From contig JAKSHY010000008.1 in assembly GCA_024399135.1 (NCBI GenBank), positions 53,347-117,346 of the forward strand: a stretch of DNA of 64,000 bases. The letters are read 5' to 3'. Position numbers and translations under genes: made by a program. Origin of the DNA: Lachnospiraceae bacterium (GTDB lineage Bacteria; Bacillota; Clostridia; Lachnospirales; Lachnospiraceae). The notes under the pieces were generated by a model, which worked only from the letters and a program-made list of their open reading frames with translations, ran no database searches and was not told the DNA's origin. Every line of letters begins with the position of its first letter. Position 1 is the stretch's first letter. Below are positions 44,232 to 54,282 of the stretch, piece by piece.

Positions 44232-47200
44232 TTACCTCAATAACGCTAGTAGTTCCTTTCGATATTTATCTACAGAGGTCTTCTTAGTTAAATTATTAAG
44301 AAGATTGTCTCTTCCTCGCCTTCCCATCATAAAGGCATCCTCTTTAGTAATATTATGTATGTATTCTAGTAAATTGTTGCGAAGAGCCTCATTATCACCA
44401 GGTGAAGATACCAAACCAGAGTCTGTCTTTTCTATGATATTTCTGATTTCAGTATCCTTCTCGAGTGATGCTAATACAGGTTTTCCAATAGCAGCAATTC
44501 CATAATACTTACTAGGGCAACTTACACCCTTTATTCCCTTTGCATTCATGCATATATGAACATCACCTGCATTAAGACTATATACCAGTCTTTCTTTATC
44601 CTGATACGGAATGAAGATAACATTATTAGCCTCATGTTCAATTGCGAATTTTTCTAGTTTTTCTTTCAATCCACCATTTCCAACGAAAGCAAATATTACT
44701 TCTCTTCCATCAGATGCTTTAATTTCTTTTGGCAATGAGCATATTACTTCAAACAATGCTGGCAAATCATAATATAATCCCAAATTTCCTGAATACATAA
44801 ATACGAATTTATCCTTAAGCCCATACTTTTGCATGAACAAATCAACTTCGATATTTTTATCATCCAAAGGATATATTTCTTCTTCATTAATCCAATTGTT
44901 TATCACTGTGTATGGTGGAGCCTGTTTATTGGTGAACCTGTTTTCAATTGTTTGTGCCAAATCACATCCTACGGTAACAATCAAATCTGCTTTTTTACAG
45001 CTTCTCATATCAAATTTCTTAAGAAACCATATTAATAGTTGATTATTACTATATTTTACAGATTGAATCTGCTCCGGATTAAAGTCTTGGATGTTGTATA
45101 CAAACTTGGCATTTTTTCTTTTCTTTCCATAAACGCCTAACATTCCTCCCAAAATAGGTGGCTGGCTAATCGAAAAGACAATATCCTGTTTACCTATCTT
45201 ATTAGTTACTCTTCTTGCCCTAATAAAATATCCCATAATATTCCAGACACGGCTAATCTTACTCGTCTTAGCGAACTCAGGAACACGTACCCTGACTACC
45301 TGTACGCCCCGAACGTTTTGCTGATAATATCTGTATATTTTGTACTTATCATCAATCATTCCATTATAAGATGGGACAACAGAAATAACTGTAACCTCAA
45401 ACGTAGAACTGAGTCCTTCTGCTAATTCTGTTAGAATTTGACCAGTTGATGCAACATCAGGATAATAATAATGGGCATATATAAGCAGTCTAGGTTTATT
45501 GCTAGCGATAACTCCTTTTCTCATTTTTTTATTTTCAACAAAAGTATCCTTAACAAATTTAAAATTAGTTGAAATATATCTTTTAAATAATCGCTTTGGA
45601 TCCTGAAGTAGTCTATATAACCATTCTAAATATAGTCCCTGAAGTAATTTAGGCGCTCTTTTGATCGTTCCAGCATGAAAGTCGAAACCCGCTCCAACAC
45701 CTATCATCACCCCATGAACTTTTCCCTCATTCATGGCCATCCACTGCTCCTGCTTCGGAGCTCCTAAACCAATCCAGACAAAATTGGCCTTTGATGAATT
45801 AATCTTCTGTATATATTTTTCATTCTCTTCTTCAGGCATCTCATCAATTTTTTGGTAATATTTCGGAGATAACATCCCTACAATATTAATGCCTGGATAT
45901 CGTTTCTTTAAGTTATCCTCTAGCTTTTTTAATGTTTCTTCAGAGCTTCCAAAGAAAAAGTGTCTATATCCTTTTTCACTAGAAATAGCGAAAATTTCTG
46001 TCATTAAATCAGGTCCTGCAACTCTGTCAGCTTGAATGTACCCTCTTTTCCTGCTTACATATGATAATGGTTTTCCATCAGGAAGAGCTATTACTGCGCC
46101 ATTTTGAATGTTTCTATATTTTTCATTTTGACTGGCCATAACTGTTGTGTGAACATTAGAAACGCATATATATTTTCCTGATAAGTCATCTATATTTGAA
46201 GTTAGAAAATCTACTGCATTTTTCATATTTGTTACCGCAATATTAGTCCCTAATATAGAGCAAGAAGGCATTCTACTAACATTGCCTTCACTAATAGGCG
46301 TTTCAATACATACTGTATTAAGTTTTTTTAAATTTAGGAGAAAGGAGAATAATAAAAAGCCAAGAAATGTTCCCCATAGCAACGAGCTTGCAACACCTCT
46401 ATAGTATTCTATTATAGGATTAATCCAATCAGCCCTGGCTACTTTTACACCATTTGCCAACTTACCAACAACTAAGCTGTCAGATATTTCAAGTTCTTCA
46501 TACATATCCTCTGAATAAACAAAAAAATTGTCTTCTTTTTTCAAATTGCTCGACACAAGATATATATGGCTAGGAATAATCCACGAATTGACAAATAGAA
46601 AACATGCTACCCCCCCAACTAAAAGTGCTGGAAATACACATTTAATATAGTTAGTTCCACCAAAATACCAGTTGATTTTATTTTTTAAATTATATATCCA
46701 ACCAACACCAATACCTCTACAGCCACACGTTACAAGTGAAATTTTCTTTGTTAAACTTGAAGTTTTGATATTAACAAAATAAGTGTTAAAAAGATAATCT
46801 CCTATAAAAAACAAACTAATATTTTTGCAAGATAGATTTGATATATATTGTTCAGTTATTCCTGAAACTGCAATAGCAAACATTATGGCAAATTCTTTTT
46901 TTCTGCCTTGCTTAAACAATGAACTCATTGTCATTAAATAACCTATGACAAAAAACAAGAATATTATTATTCCATGATAATGAACTGCGTATGAATATGA
47001 GCTGTCCAAGTTCATTCCTAATGACGATACTTCAACGTTACTTCCAAAAAGAGAAGGCGAAATAACCGAAAAAACATCGTGTGCCATACGTAAACGTTGA
47101 TTAATTATACTATTAATATAATCCGCAACTTTTCCAGATAAAACACTTTGGCCAATCAGAGGAAAAAGAAAACAGATGGATGTTAGTATTAAAATAACTT

Positions 47201-47864
47201 TTTCAATCCATAGCCATTTCTTTTTTGAAGAAAAAATGACATCTAGAATAATTAATAATAAAGTGACTATAAGACCTGTGTAGCTGACTGAATATATAAA
47301 AAAATACAGATTAGCTAATAATAATCCTACCCTCAATAGTTTCCTTCGCTTTCCTGTAGAAGAAGAACAAAGCAACATTAATGAAGCACAAACAAAGAAG
47401 GTAGCATGAAGGACATTCGGATGCGTAAATCCCAACGAATATCTAAATAATCCATATCCAAACCCTACTTTTGTCTGCCAAGCTATATACCCAGGATAAA
47501 AACCAAGCAATGCTCTTATCACAGTTAACACAAAGAGGCCTCCAAAAATAGTTAGCGCAAGTTTGATGACTCTATTTGGCTCAACATTTTTCATTCCAAT
47601 AAGCAATGCCAGATTTACTAAGACTTCGACATGACCATTGTTATATACAATATACCCTCCAATCATGAACAGAAAAATTATTAGTATCCATTCAATAATA
47701 CTATTTTTAGTTATCATTATCTTCAATACAGCTATTGAAAAACCAATTATTATTGCAAGAGAAAAAGGCCATTGGCCTTCACCTAACCCAATTGCCTTAG
47801 AACCCAAAAAGAATAATATCATTAAATAATATAAAAACTCATCTATAGAAATTGTCTTTTTCAT
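44232..47864 (-). CDS. Wzy-like polymerase fused to WecG-type GT26 and GT4 glycosyltransferase
   Basis: One uninterrupted 1210-codon frame joins three functions. Residues 1-360 are a multispan Wzy/O-antigen-ligase-like region (LGFTHPNVLHATFFV). Residues 405-515 hold two more helices around a short outer loop. Residues 537-775 are a WecG/TagA GT26 domain (LPDGKPLSYVSRKRG, ADRVAGPDLM, GLGAPKQEQWMAM). Residues 790-1210 are a WbuB-like GT4 domain (YYYPDVASTGQILTELAEGL, MYSGNLG, CPSKYYGIAAIGKPVLAS). Known: these activities are normally on separate proteins. The fusion would tie the early cytoplasmic transfer steps to the polymerase in the membrane. The start follows the upstream stop by three bases. 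Confidence 0.85.
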   Translation of the reverse strand: MKKTISIDEFLYYLMILFFLGSKAIGLGEGQWPFSLAIIIGFSIAVLKIMITKNSIIEWILIIFLFMIGGYIVYNNGHVEVLVNLALLIGMKNVEPNRVIKLALTIFGGLFVLTVIRALLGFYPGYIAWQTKVGFGYGLFRYSLGFTHPNVLHATFFVCASLMLLCSSSTGKRRKLLRVGLLLANLYFFIYSVSYTGLIVTLLLIILDVIFSSKKKWLWIEKVILILTSICFLFPLIGQSVLSGKVADYINSIINQRLRMAHDVFSVISPSLFGSNVEVSSLGMNLDSSYSYAVHYHGIIIFLFFVIGYLMTMSSLFKQGRKKEFAIMFAIAVSGITEQYISNLSCKNISLFFIGDYLFNTYFVNIKTSSLTKKISLVTCGCRGIGVGWIYNLKNKINWYFGGTNYIKCVFPALLVGGVACFLFVNSWIIPSHIYLVSSNLKKEDNFFVYSEDMYEELEISDSLVVGKLANGVKVARADWINPIIEYYRGVASSLLWGTFLGFLLFSFLLNLKKLNTVCIETPISEGNVSRMPSCSILGTNIAVTNMKNAVDFLTSNIDDLSGKYICVSNVHTTVMASQNEKYRNIQNGAVIALPDGKPLSYVSRKRGYIQADRVAGPDLMTEIFAISSEKGYRHFFFGSSEETLKKLEDNLKKRYPGINIVGMLSPKYYQKIDEMPEEENEKYIQKINSSKANFVWIGLGAPKQEQWMAMNEGKVHGVMIGVGAGFDFHAGTIKRAPKLLQGLYLEWLYRLLQDPKRLFKRYISTNFKFVKDTFVENKKMRKGVIASNKPRLLIYAHYYYPDVASTGQILTELAEGLSSTFEVTVISVVPSYNGMIDDKYKIYRYYQQNVRGVQVVRVRVPEFAKTSKISRVWNIMGYFIRARRVTNKIGKQDIVFSISQPPILGGMLGVYGKKRKNAKFVYNIQDFNPEQIQSVKYSNNQLLIWFLKKFDMRSCKKADLIVTVGCDLAQTIENRFTNKQAPPYTVINNWINEEEIYPLDDKNIEVDLFMQKYGLKDKFVFMYSGNLGLYYDLPALFEVICSLPKEIKASDGREVIFAFVGNGGLKEKLEKFAIEHEANNVIFIPYQDKERLVYSLNAGDVHICMNAKGIKGVSCPSKYYGIAAIGKPVLASLEKDTEIRNIIEKTDSGLVSSPGDNEALRNNLLEYIHNITKEDAFMMGRRGRDNLLNNLTKKTSVDKYRKELLALLR

Positions 47865-47867
47865 ATC

Positions 47868-49850
47868 TTACCTGTTTAAAACTATTTTTGCCCTATTAAC
47901 AGTAAAACCACCAAAAGAAAATGCTTGATTATCAATTACACAATCGTTTTTCATCAGTTCATCATATATACCATTATCTAATTCAGAAACATAAAAATAA
48001 TACCCATTATCAATGTTTGTCTCTAACATTTTTTCATAAGAAGAAATATTACACACTCGTAGTAATGATGAATTTTCGTTTGGTATTATTACTCTTTTAG
48101 CATTCTTTCTATCCCAGTATTCTGTAACAATCACCCCATCTTTTGCAATATTATAAGCATCAACATAGTTCCCATCAAAATACCAAGACCAATCTTTTTT
48201 TATTTGAGGAAAGAATATCACATCTTCCTTATCATCAACAATCTCTTTAATTGCTAAATTCAAGGCTTTATCAAAATATGTGTATTGAAAATTATAAACC
48301 ATTGTGTCACTGAAAAACTCATCATCTGTGGAAATCATCACATTATTCCCAACATTATAATTAGTAAATAGCATTTTTGTAAGAGGATCTATGGTCATAA
48401 AGCAAGAAATCATCTGTAAAAAAACTATCAATGAGCCTACCAGATATACATATTTCTTTTCTAGGAAACTAAGCCCATAAATTCCCAATATAATTAAACA
48501 AAAAAGATGGCCTCCCATATATCTTGCATGATTAACAGTTTCAAACGAACAAGAGAATATTACAAATGTTATATCTGAAATAGCAATAGTATAGAGAATA
48601 GTATTTGGTCTTTTACTTTTTTTTGTGCATAAAACTAATGCAACTATAAATAACGCAAAATAAATCCACAAAAAATCTAAAATATAAAATACTTTTAATT
48701 TTGACACTATATAATTTACATTTATTATAAAATCACCATTTCCCCCCCAATTAGGTAGATACATATATATGAACAACCATACAAGACCTATTAGTAGCAT
48801 TCCATACCACTTTTTCTCTTGTAAAAGTGTTGTCCATTTTTTTTTCTCTATTCCTTTTTCTGCAACCAACGTCCCTAAACACAAACCAAAATACTGTACG
48901 AATGCAGTTTCTTTGGTAAAGCACATTACTGTCGCAAAAAAGAAATGAAAAATCCATTCTCTTGATAACAATGTGTAACTAACAATGGGCATCAAGTAAA
49001 ATGCCCATTGATCATAGAAATTATATCCTATCATTCCTAGCATTAATGGTGAAGTTGCATACATAAGCGTAAAGACAATATGAACAAACATACTTTTCTC
49101 TACGAATAATGTCTTTATTAGTCTATATGTTGAAAATACACCTAACAGAAAAAAAATTAAATTACCAACTGTCATTCCTAAAAGAGTATCTCCAAATATA
49201 ATATCTAGAAAAGCATTTATACCGCAATATGCTTGTGATATATGTCCGAAAGCAGAAGTACTATAAAAACTAAATATCTCATCCGAATGAATATTTAGCA
49301 TAAATTTATATAATAATGAACCATCCCATCTTGGTTGAATAATTCCAATAACTGTACGAATTATTAAAAAGCCCAACAAGACAACAAGGATTCCTTTCGA
49401 TTCCTGTATCGAATTTATTATATTATTTAGATTTTTCTTTACGGAATTATGAGTGACTTTTCGATAATTATGGACATTAATCAGCGAACTCAATAGAAAT
49501 GTTGATGATATTATGATCAACGAATACCAATATCCTCCTTGTGGATATTGGTCAAAAATATCCTTCCTTGCACTAGCCAGACCGATAAGTAACGAAACAG
49601 AAAAATGCAATATAGATTTTTGTACCATAATAGATATATTATCAGTAACAATGAAACAATAATCTGATGAACAAATGCAAAATAAAAAGAATACTAAAGC
49701 AAAATCATACCAATGCCTAGACAATCCTGAATTTAAATGAATTGTCCAGGCACCCATCATTGTGAAAAAACTCAAGAAAGCGAACGCTAATAGTACACTT
49801 CCAATTATTTCAATTTTATTTACTTCTAATCTTCTGATTTTTTTTATCAT
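47868..49850 (-). CDS. GT-C-like multispan membrane protein
   Basis: This 660-residue protein has about twelve hydrophobic helices and a C-terminal soluble part. The first outer loop has QPRWDGSLLYKFMLN and HISQAYCGINAF, where Asp-containing WDGS may be the GT-C acid. A conserved family name could not be given. It overlaps the downstream reading of the GT2 gene at 49816 by 35 bases. It may transfer a sugar from a polyprenyl-phosphate donor outside the cell, or be a ligase or polymerase-like protein. Confidence 0.5.
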   Translation of the reverse strand: MIKKIRRLEVNKIEIIGSVLLAFAFLSFFTMMGAWTIHLNSGLSRHWYDFALVFFLFCICSSDYCFIVTDNISIMVQKSILHFSVSLLIGLASARKDIFDQYPQGGYWYSLIIISSTFLLSSLINVHNYRKVTHNSVKKNLNNIINSIQESKGILVVLLGFLIIRTVIGIIQPRWDGSLLYKFMLNIHSDEIFSFYSTSAFGHISQAYCGINAFLDIIFGDTLLGMTVGNLIFFLLGVFSTYRLIKTLFVEKSMFVHIVFTLMYATSPLMLGMIGYNFYDQWAFYLMPIVSYTLLSREWIFHFFFATVMCFTKETAFVQYFGLCLGTLVAEKGIEKKKWTTLLQEKKWYGMLLIGLVWLFIYMYLPNWGGNGDFIINVNYIVSKLKVFYILDFLWIYFALFIVALVLCTKKSKRPNTILYTIAISDITFVIFSCSFETVNHARYMGGHLFCLIILGIYGLSFLEKKYVYLVGSLIVFLQMISCFMTIDPLTKMLFTNYNVGNNVMISTDDEFFSDTMVYNFQYTYFDKALNLAIKEIVDDKEDVIFFPQIKKDWSWYFDGNYVDAYNIAKDGVIVTEYWDRKNAKRVIIPNENSSLLRVCNISSYEKMLETNIDNGYYFYVSELDNGIYDELMKNDCVIDNQAFSFGGFTVNRAKIVLNR

Positions 49851-50799
49851 TATTAAAAAATCTCACTTTCCAAAAACTAGGTGAGTAGAGCTTCCGAGGT
49901 ATTATCGGCATCCCTGATTTTATCAACAACTTTATCTGTTCCACTTTAACTTTAATTTTCATATTAGATTTTAATGTTAAATACATACGCCCTAATGATG
50001 AAATATCTAAATCACACATTTCTTTTTTAGACAATCGCTCTTTTAAAAATTTATATCTTTCAATCATTTTTATAGAAAAGGTCAAGTTTTTATCATCATC
50101 CACCTCAACCGTCATGGATTCATCATTCTCCGTAACGCAATAGACCGAACAATTTATTGCTTCCACCTTTCTAGCATAATAAGCTGTTTTGCAAGAAAAC
50201 ATAACATCCTCTGCGCATCTTCCCTCATCAAAAAAAATGTCATTTTCAATAACCAATTTTCTTCTGATTATCTTTGACCAAGGGGGAGTAAATCTATACT
50301 TCAAAGCATTCAAATTTTCATTATTCTCATTTTCCACATATCTTTCAAGATAGTTAGAAAACTCTATATGCCTTTTCCCTAAAGCACCCTCTTGATTGGA
50401 GCTTGTAGGGTTAAAATATACTATATCAGCAGCATCATTTTGAGTTTCACTCACTATACATTCAAATGCATTTGGCATGAAATAATCATCTGCATCAGCA
50501 AACATAAGCCATTCACCATGAGATTTTTTGATACCAATATTTCTACTGATTCCTGCACCTTTTTTCTCTGTTTCGTTAGTAAAAAACCTAACATACGGAA
50601 ACTTCTTTTTACAAACATCCATTTCTTGTAAATGCAAGTTACTCCTATCATCAATAACAATTATTTCAATATCATTTCTATAGGGTATTGTTTTTAGGAG
50701 ACGTTGCAATAAAATTGGCGAATTATAATGAGGAACAATTATAGATAATATAACAACACCTTCTCTATCATTATCCATTATCTTTAACCTATCTTTCAT
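49816..50799 (-). CDS. GT2 glycosyltransferase
   Basis: The 327-residue protein has LSIIVPHYNSPILLQRLL, VIDDRSN and the DxD-type FADADDYFMP. The end is basic (KVRFFNNDKKNQKIRSK). It overlaps both neighbours (35 bases downstream and 11 upstream), marking tight coupling. Several Met codons precede the GT domain; the first one is kept because no ribosome site decides. Confidence 0.82.
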   Translation of the reverse strand: MKDRLKIMDNDREGVVILSIIVPHYNSPILLQRLLKTIPYRNDIEIIVIDDRSNLHLQEMDVCKKKFPYVRFFTNETEKKGAGISRNIGIKKSHGEWLMFADADDYFMPNAFECIVSETQNDAADIVYFNPTSSNQEGALGKRHIEFSNYLERYVENENNENLNALKYRFTPPWSKIIRRKLVIENDIFFDEGRCAEDVMFSCKTAYYARKVEAINCSVYCVTENDESMTVEVDDDKNLTFSIKMIERYKFLKERLSKKEMCDLDISSLGRMYLTLKSNMKIKVKVEQIKLLIKSGMPIIPRKLYSPSFWKVRFFNNDKKNQKIRSK

Positions 50800-51373
50800 C
50801 TAATCTTCTAATCACTCTAGCTGGATTTCCAGCAATAATAGAATCAGGTGCAAATTTTCCACAAACTACAGAACCAGCTCCAACTACACACCCATCACCC
50901 AGTTCTGTGCCTTTTAAAATAATACTATTACATCCAATAAAACAGTTTTTTCCTATTGTAATAGCTTTTGATGGAATCAGCTCTGACATATCTCCTCCAT
51001 CCTTTCTTGACATCAGACTATTTCTTGTTTCCCATTCAATTGGATGAAAATCATTATCAAGGATTTTAGTATTACCACCTATACAAGAATTATCTCCTAT
51101 TACAATTGATTCTCTAGCATAAATTGTGGCGCCAGAGATGCCAACATTATTTCCAATACATATTTTAGCGCCCTCAGATCGCGTTACAATAATTGTTCTT
51201 TGATATAATCCAACTAGGTTAGACAAAAAGGAACTCTTAATCACACAATTCTCCCCAATAGAAATTGTAGAATTAGCTTTTCTGTAAACAAAAGGAATTC
51301 CTTTTAATAACAACTTTTTCCCACATTTTATGCCCTGCATCCTAATGAAAAGTTTAAAAAAATTACTATTCAT
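50789..51373 (-). CDS. Left-handed beta-helix (hexapeptide) acyltransferase
   Basis: Hexapeptide repeats run through the centre (ISIGENCVI, ICIGNNVGISG, IVIGDNSCIGG, ITIGKNCFIGCN, GDGCVVGAGSVV), with the catalytic His in LDNDFHPIEW. Known: WbbJ/Maa-type enzymes O- or N-acetylate sugars with acetyl-CoA in the cytoplasm. I prefer the ATG at 51373 (MNSNFF), nine bases after GGAG; the open frame reaches 51406 inside the upstream gene. About 194 residues result. It offers a second, intracellular acetylation route besides MBOAT/SGNH. Confidence 0.85.
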   Translation of the reverse strand: MNSNFFKLFIRMQGIKCGKKLLLKGIPFVYRKANSTISIGENCVIKSSFLSNLVGLYQRTIIVTRSEGAKICIGNNVGISGATIYARESIVIGDNSCIGGNTKILDNDFHPIEWETRNSLMSRKDGGDMSELIPSKAITIGKNCFIGCNSIILKGTELGDGCVVGAGSVVCGKFAPDSIIAGNPARVIRRLDER

Positions 51374-52979
51374 CCATTTTTTCTCCATAAACATCTGGTT
51401 TTTCATCCAATTTTATTAATAACTCGTCTCTATTGGTAAAATATGTATATCCTACATACTTGTCAGGAGATTCATTAAAATAAATAGTTCTTTCTCTTTT
51501 ATCTCCTTCATTCCATTCGAATATAGATTTACCAAAAGCAGAAGTGTCAACTTCTATTAATTTCATAATCGTAGCCTGAAAATCTGCTTCAGAAATAGGA
51601 GAATTGAGAATCTCAATTTTGGTATTGCTTTCATTTGGTAACTTAATAAGAAAAATAGGTTGTGGATCTTTCCCTGCAAAAGACCACATCATACCATGAT
51701 CAGCCGTGATTATTATAGTAGAATCGTCATATATTCCAGCTGCTTTAATTTTTTCAAGGTATAAATCTATAAAATCATGACATTGTTTTAAATCATCAAC
51801 ATTCTTCGCATCATGAGCCCCAAAAGTATGAAATATCGTAATCTGCTTACCCACATCTTTTGAAAGAGATATTCCATCCTCAGACAAAACTCTTGATAAA
51901 TGCTCCAAATGATCATCAAAGGAATTGGCATAACCATTAATATCCTTAAAATCTCCAGTAACTTGTTCAAAATACGGTTTCAAAAAATATGGAGAAAATT
52001 TATATAACGAAGCCTTAGTAAAGTGAACTAACAACCTTTTCCATCTTATTTGACCTTCTGCATACTCTATATTGTCAATTTTGTCCGCATTACACACCAA
52101 ATTACCATAATTTAGACCTGCATTAGATGCGTACACATTAAACTTCCAACCTTTTTTATGCATTTGATCAAAAAAAAGTGTGGATTTGTCAGATGTCCAA
52201 GCTTGCGTAGTATAGTTCTCAGGATTATCAGAATCAAAATCAAAAGGAAATCCCGTTATCATCGCTGTAACTGTAGGATACGTTCTGTCATACTGGCTAT
52301 CACAATTATTATAATATGTAAAATCCTTTAAATTGCATAATATACTCTCATCATCATTGATGGCTTGTTCGAACATTCTATTTCCATAAGAATCAAGAAT
52401 CAAAACAATAATATTCTCATCTTTCGCCAATGTATACTGATTTTCAGCCGAAAGTTGATATGCATCATTTGAACCTTTAGGAACAGTAATTACCATTGAT
52501 GCTATAGCAACAAGTTGGATTAATATTAATATTAAGCATGTCATCTGACATGTTTTATTCCATTTACTGCGAAATATAAACAGTAATATTGAAATAATTG
52601 CAACCACCACCAACCACTCAACAAAATTAATTATCATAGTTGAGTGCATAGAATTCCAATCCATCGGTCTTCCATCTTTTCTCGACAATTCTCTATTAAA
52701 AAACATATATTGTATATATGACGATACAGCGACTGTAAAGATTATACGAGTTACAATATTTGAAAGTTTAGTTGGAATAGCCACCAATAATATGAAGCCT
52801 ACTATTAAAAAAACTGTAGAAACAATTCCTTCAATAGTTAAAACTGTCCAAAAAGAAAAATTAAAATCCGCCGGCGATGCTGCATATGTTTCCAACGGAC
52901 CTAATATTCCAAACAAAACAAAACTTAGTAAAAGGACAGAAGTTGAATTGAGAATTTTATTTTTTTCTAAAAAAAGCAT
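51366..52979 (-). CDS. Membrane sulfatase-fold phosphotransferase (second copy)
   Basis: This 537-residue protein has about four membrane helices in the first 165 residues and then a sulfatase/alkaline phosphatase fold. IIVLILDSYGNRMFE supplies the first metal Asp, DRTYPTVTAMITGFP a Thr nucleophile candidate, and IIITADHGMMW the second metal site. It is a paralogue of the protein at 5904-7562. Known: this fold in membrane form transfers phosphoglycerol or phosphoethanolamine. It is likely to modify the polymer or a lipid-linked repeat outside the cell. Confidence 0.78.
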   Translation of the reverse strand: MLFLEKNKILNSTSVLLLSFVLFGILGPLETYAASPADFNFSFWTVLTIEGIVSTVFLIVGFILLVAIPTKLSNIVTRIIFTVAVSSYIQYMFFNRELSRKDGRPMDWNSMHSTMIINFVEWLVVVAIISILLFIFRSKWNKTCQMTCLILILIQLVAIASMVITVPKGSNDAYQLSAENQYTLAKDENIIVLILDSYGNRMFEQAINDDESILCNLKDFTYYNNCDSQYDRTYPTVTAMITGFPFDFDSDNPENYTTQAWTSDKSTLFFDQMHKKGWKFNVYASNAGLNYGNLVCNADKIDNIEYAEGQIRWKRLLVHFTKASLYKFSPYFLKPYFEQVTGDFKDINGYANSFDDHLEHLSRVLSEDGISLSKDVGKQITIFHTFGAHDAKNVDDLKQCHDFIDLYLEKIKAAGIYDDSTIIITADHGMMWSFAGKDPQPIFLIKLPNESNTKIEILNSPISEADFQATIMKLIEVDTSAFGKSIFEWNEGDKRERTIYFNESPDKYVGYTYFTNRDELLIKLDEKPDVYGEKMDE

Positions 52980-53698
52980 TATTTATTATATTCTTTCATA
53001 CGTTTTTTTAATATTTTAAAATCTGTCAGAGCTTTGATTCCGATTTTAAATATCTTCCTGAAATTAACTGAATTTTTACCCGCCGTTCGTGGTTTGAATG
53101 AAATTTCTTTAAAAGTCGCCTCTTCCTTAAAATATACCCAGAATGTTGTTAGCATTATATTCGGTAAATTATAATCTTCATCGAACATATTTATATATTT
53201 CTTCAACACATCAACATTCATTAATCTAAACGGAGCGTTTGCATCTGGTATTCTGACACCATAATATAATCTCAATAGCATACACACCACCTTTTCAACG
53301 AAAGCTCGTCCTTTTCCATCTCCTCTAACTGTTCTGTTTCCAAATTGTCCAGAATACGTATGTCTGTCATCCCAAAAATCTGCAAACTCTTTTGGATTAG
53401 TCTGTCCATCTGAATCTGTTTGAAAAACAAAATCTGCTCCCATTGAAATAGCGTATTTATATAATGCTATTACTTTAGGCCCATGCTGCTTTAATGTATC
53501 TGACACTATTTCGAGTTTAGGATATTCCTTTTTCAATTTTAGCAGGATATCATGCGTTTCATCTTGGCTTCCACCATCTGCTATTATCAATCTGGAATTA
53601 TCTGCTTTATCCTGAAGTACAGGATACCAAGTTTTAATAACTCCTTCTATGTTATCCTTCTCGTTATATGCTGGCATAACAATACACAATGAATCCAT
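52979..53698 (-). CDS. DPM1-like GT2 glycosyltransferase
   Basis: The 239-residue protein begins CIVMPAYNEKDNIEGVI and has IADGGSQDET and FQTDSDGQTNPKEF, the soluble DPM1/polyprenol-phosphate sugar synthase pattern, with a LNRGK-like basic end. It lacks the usual C-terminal helices. A GGAGG site precedes the ATG, and a good promoter lies upstream at 53751-53779. It is therefore the first gene of the operon running left from 53.7 kb and probably makes a polyprenyl-phosphate sugar for the GT-C proteins. Confidence 0.82.
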   Translation of the reverse strand: MDSLCIVMPAYNEKDNIEGVIKTWYPVLQDKADNSRLIIADGGSQDETHDILLKLKKEYPKLEIVSDTLKQHGPKVIALYKYAISMGADFVFQTDSDGQTNPKEFADFWDDRHTYSGQFGNRTVRGDGKGRAFVEKVVCMLLRLYYGVRIPDANAPFRLMNVDVLKKYINMFDEDYNLPNIMLTTFWVYFKEEATFKEISFKPRTAGKNSVNFRKIFKIGIKALTDFKILKKRMKEYNK

Positions 53699-53750
53699 GG
53701 CTATCCTCCATATTATAATTTGCTATAATATTGCATTCTATATCATTATG

Positions 53751-53779
53751 ATGATACCATACTAAGTAAGGCTTTTCAA
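53751..53779 (-). promoter_or_regulatory. SigA-type promoter of the 53.7 kb leftward operon
   Basis: On the minus strand TTGAAA (53774-53779) and TATCAT (53751-53756) are spaced by exactly 17 bases, about 55 bases upstream of the ATG at 53698. This is the clearest promoter in the glycan region and may drive the genes down to at least 39.9 kb. Confidence 0.65.
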
Positions 53780-53880
53780 TTTAACGTACTTCTAGAAAGT
53801 GAACCAAAATGAATTATTTAAGAATTAAATCAAAAAAATCACTGATATTAGATTTCATGAGTGCAAATGCATTTGTCTTC

Positions 53881-54281
53881 AACTACATGAAAAGAATCCA
53901 TGCAGCGGATTGCATCTGGACAATACTTAGCTATACAAGATGATATCCACCTTGCTCCGTCTGCAGTTATATATTTAATAGATGCACGTTGTGCTTCTGT
54001 TAAACTTTCAAAGAACTTTGATAATACATCTGCTCCATAACCAGCAGATACCCATATAGCTTTACCTGTATCATGGTTAACAACTACTGTGAGATACTTG
54101 TGTCCTTTACGATAACTGGTTTCATCAATACTGATAGAAACAAGGTTATCGAAACGACTTGCTGGCCTTTTGACGGATGAACATTTATAACAATATCTGA
54201 TTCATCATCAAAGGTTTTAATGTCATCTATAATTGTGTGCTTGACGTTTAGGATGCCAGCGATTATTCTTTTCTTAAGCAT
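53881..54281 (-). pseudogene. ISL3-family transposase remnant, copy 1
   Basis: The ATG at 54281 starts MLKKRIIAGILNVKHTIIDD, the usual N-terminus of ISL3-type transposases. After SKGQQ the frame shifts and an internal part is missing. The catalytic-core phrases SISIDETSYRKGHKYLTVVV, ITADGARW and RCMDSFHVV then follow in the next frame, and the element breaks off near 53881. Positions 53896-54282 match copy 2 almost exactly. It cannot make an active transposase. Confidence 0.85.
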
Positions 54282-54282
54282 A
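53896..54282. repeat. 387-bp direct repeat, left copy
   Basis: This segment and 57637-58023 are in the same orientation, of equal length, and differ by one base that I can see (CAAGATG versus CACGATG). Both are from an internally deleted ISL3 transposase. The copies are 3741 bases apart and flank the only plus-strand gene. Their near identity suggests a recent duplication or gene conversion. Confidence 0.85.
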
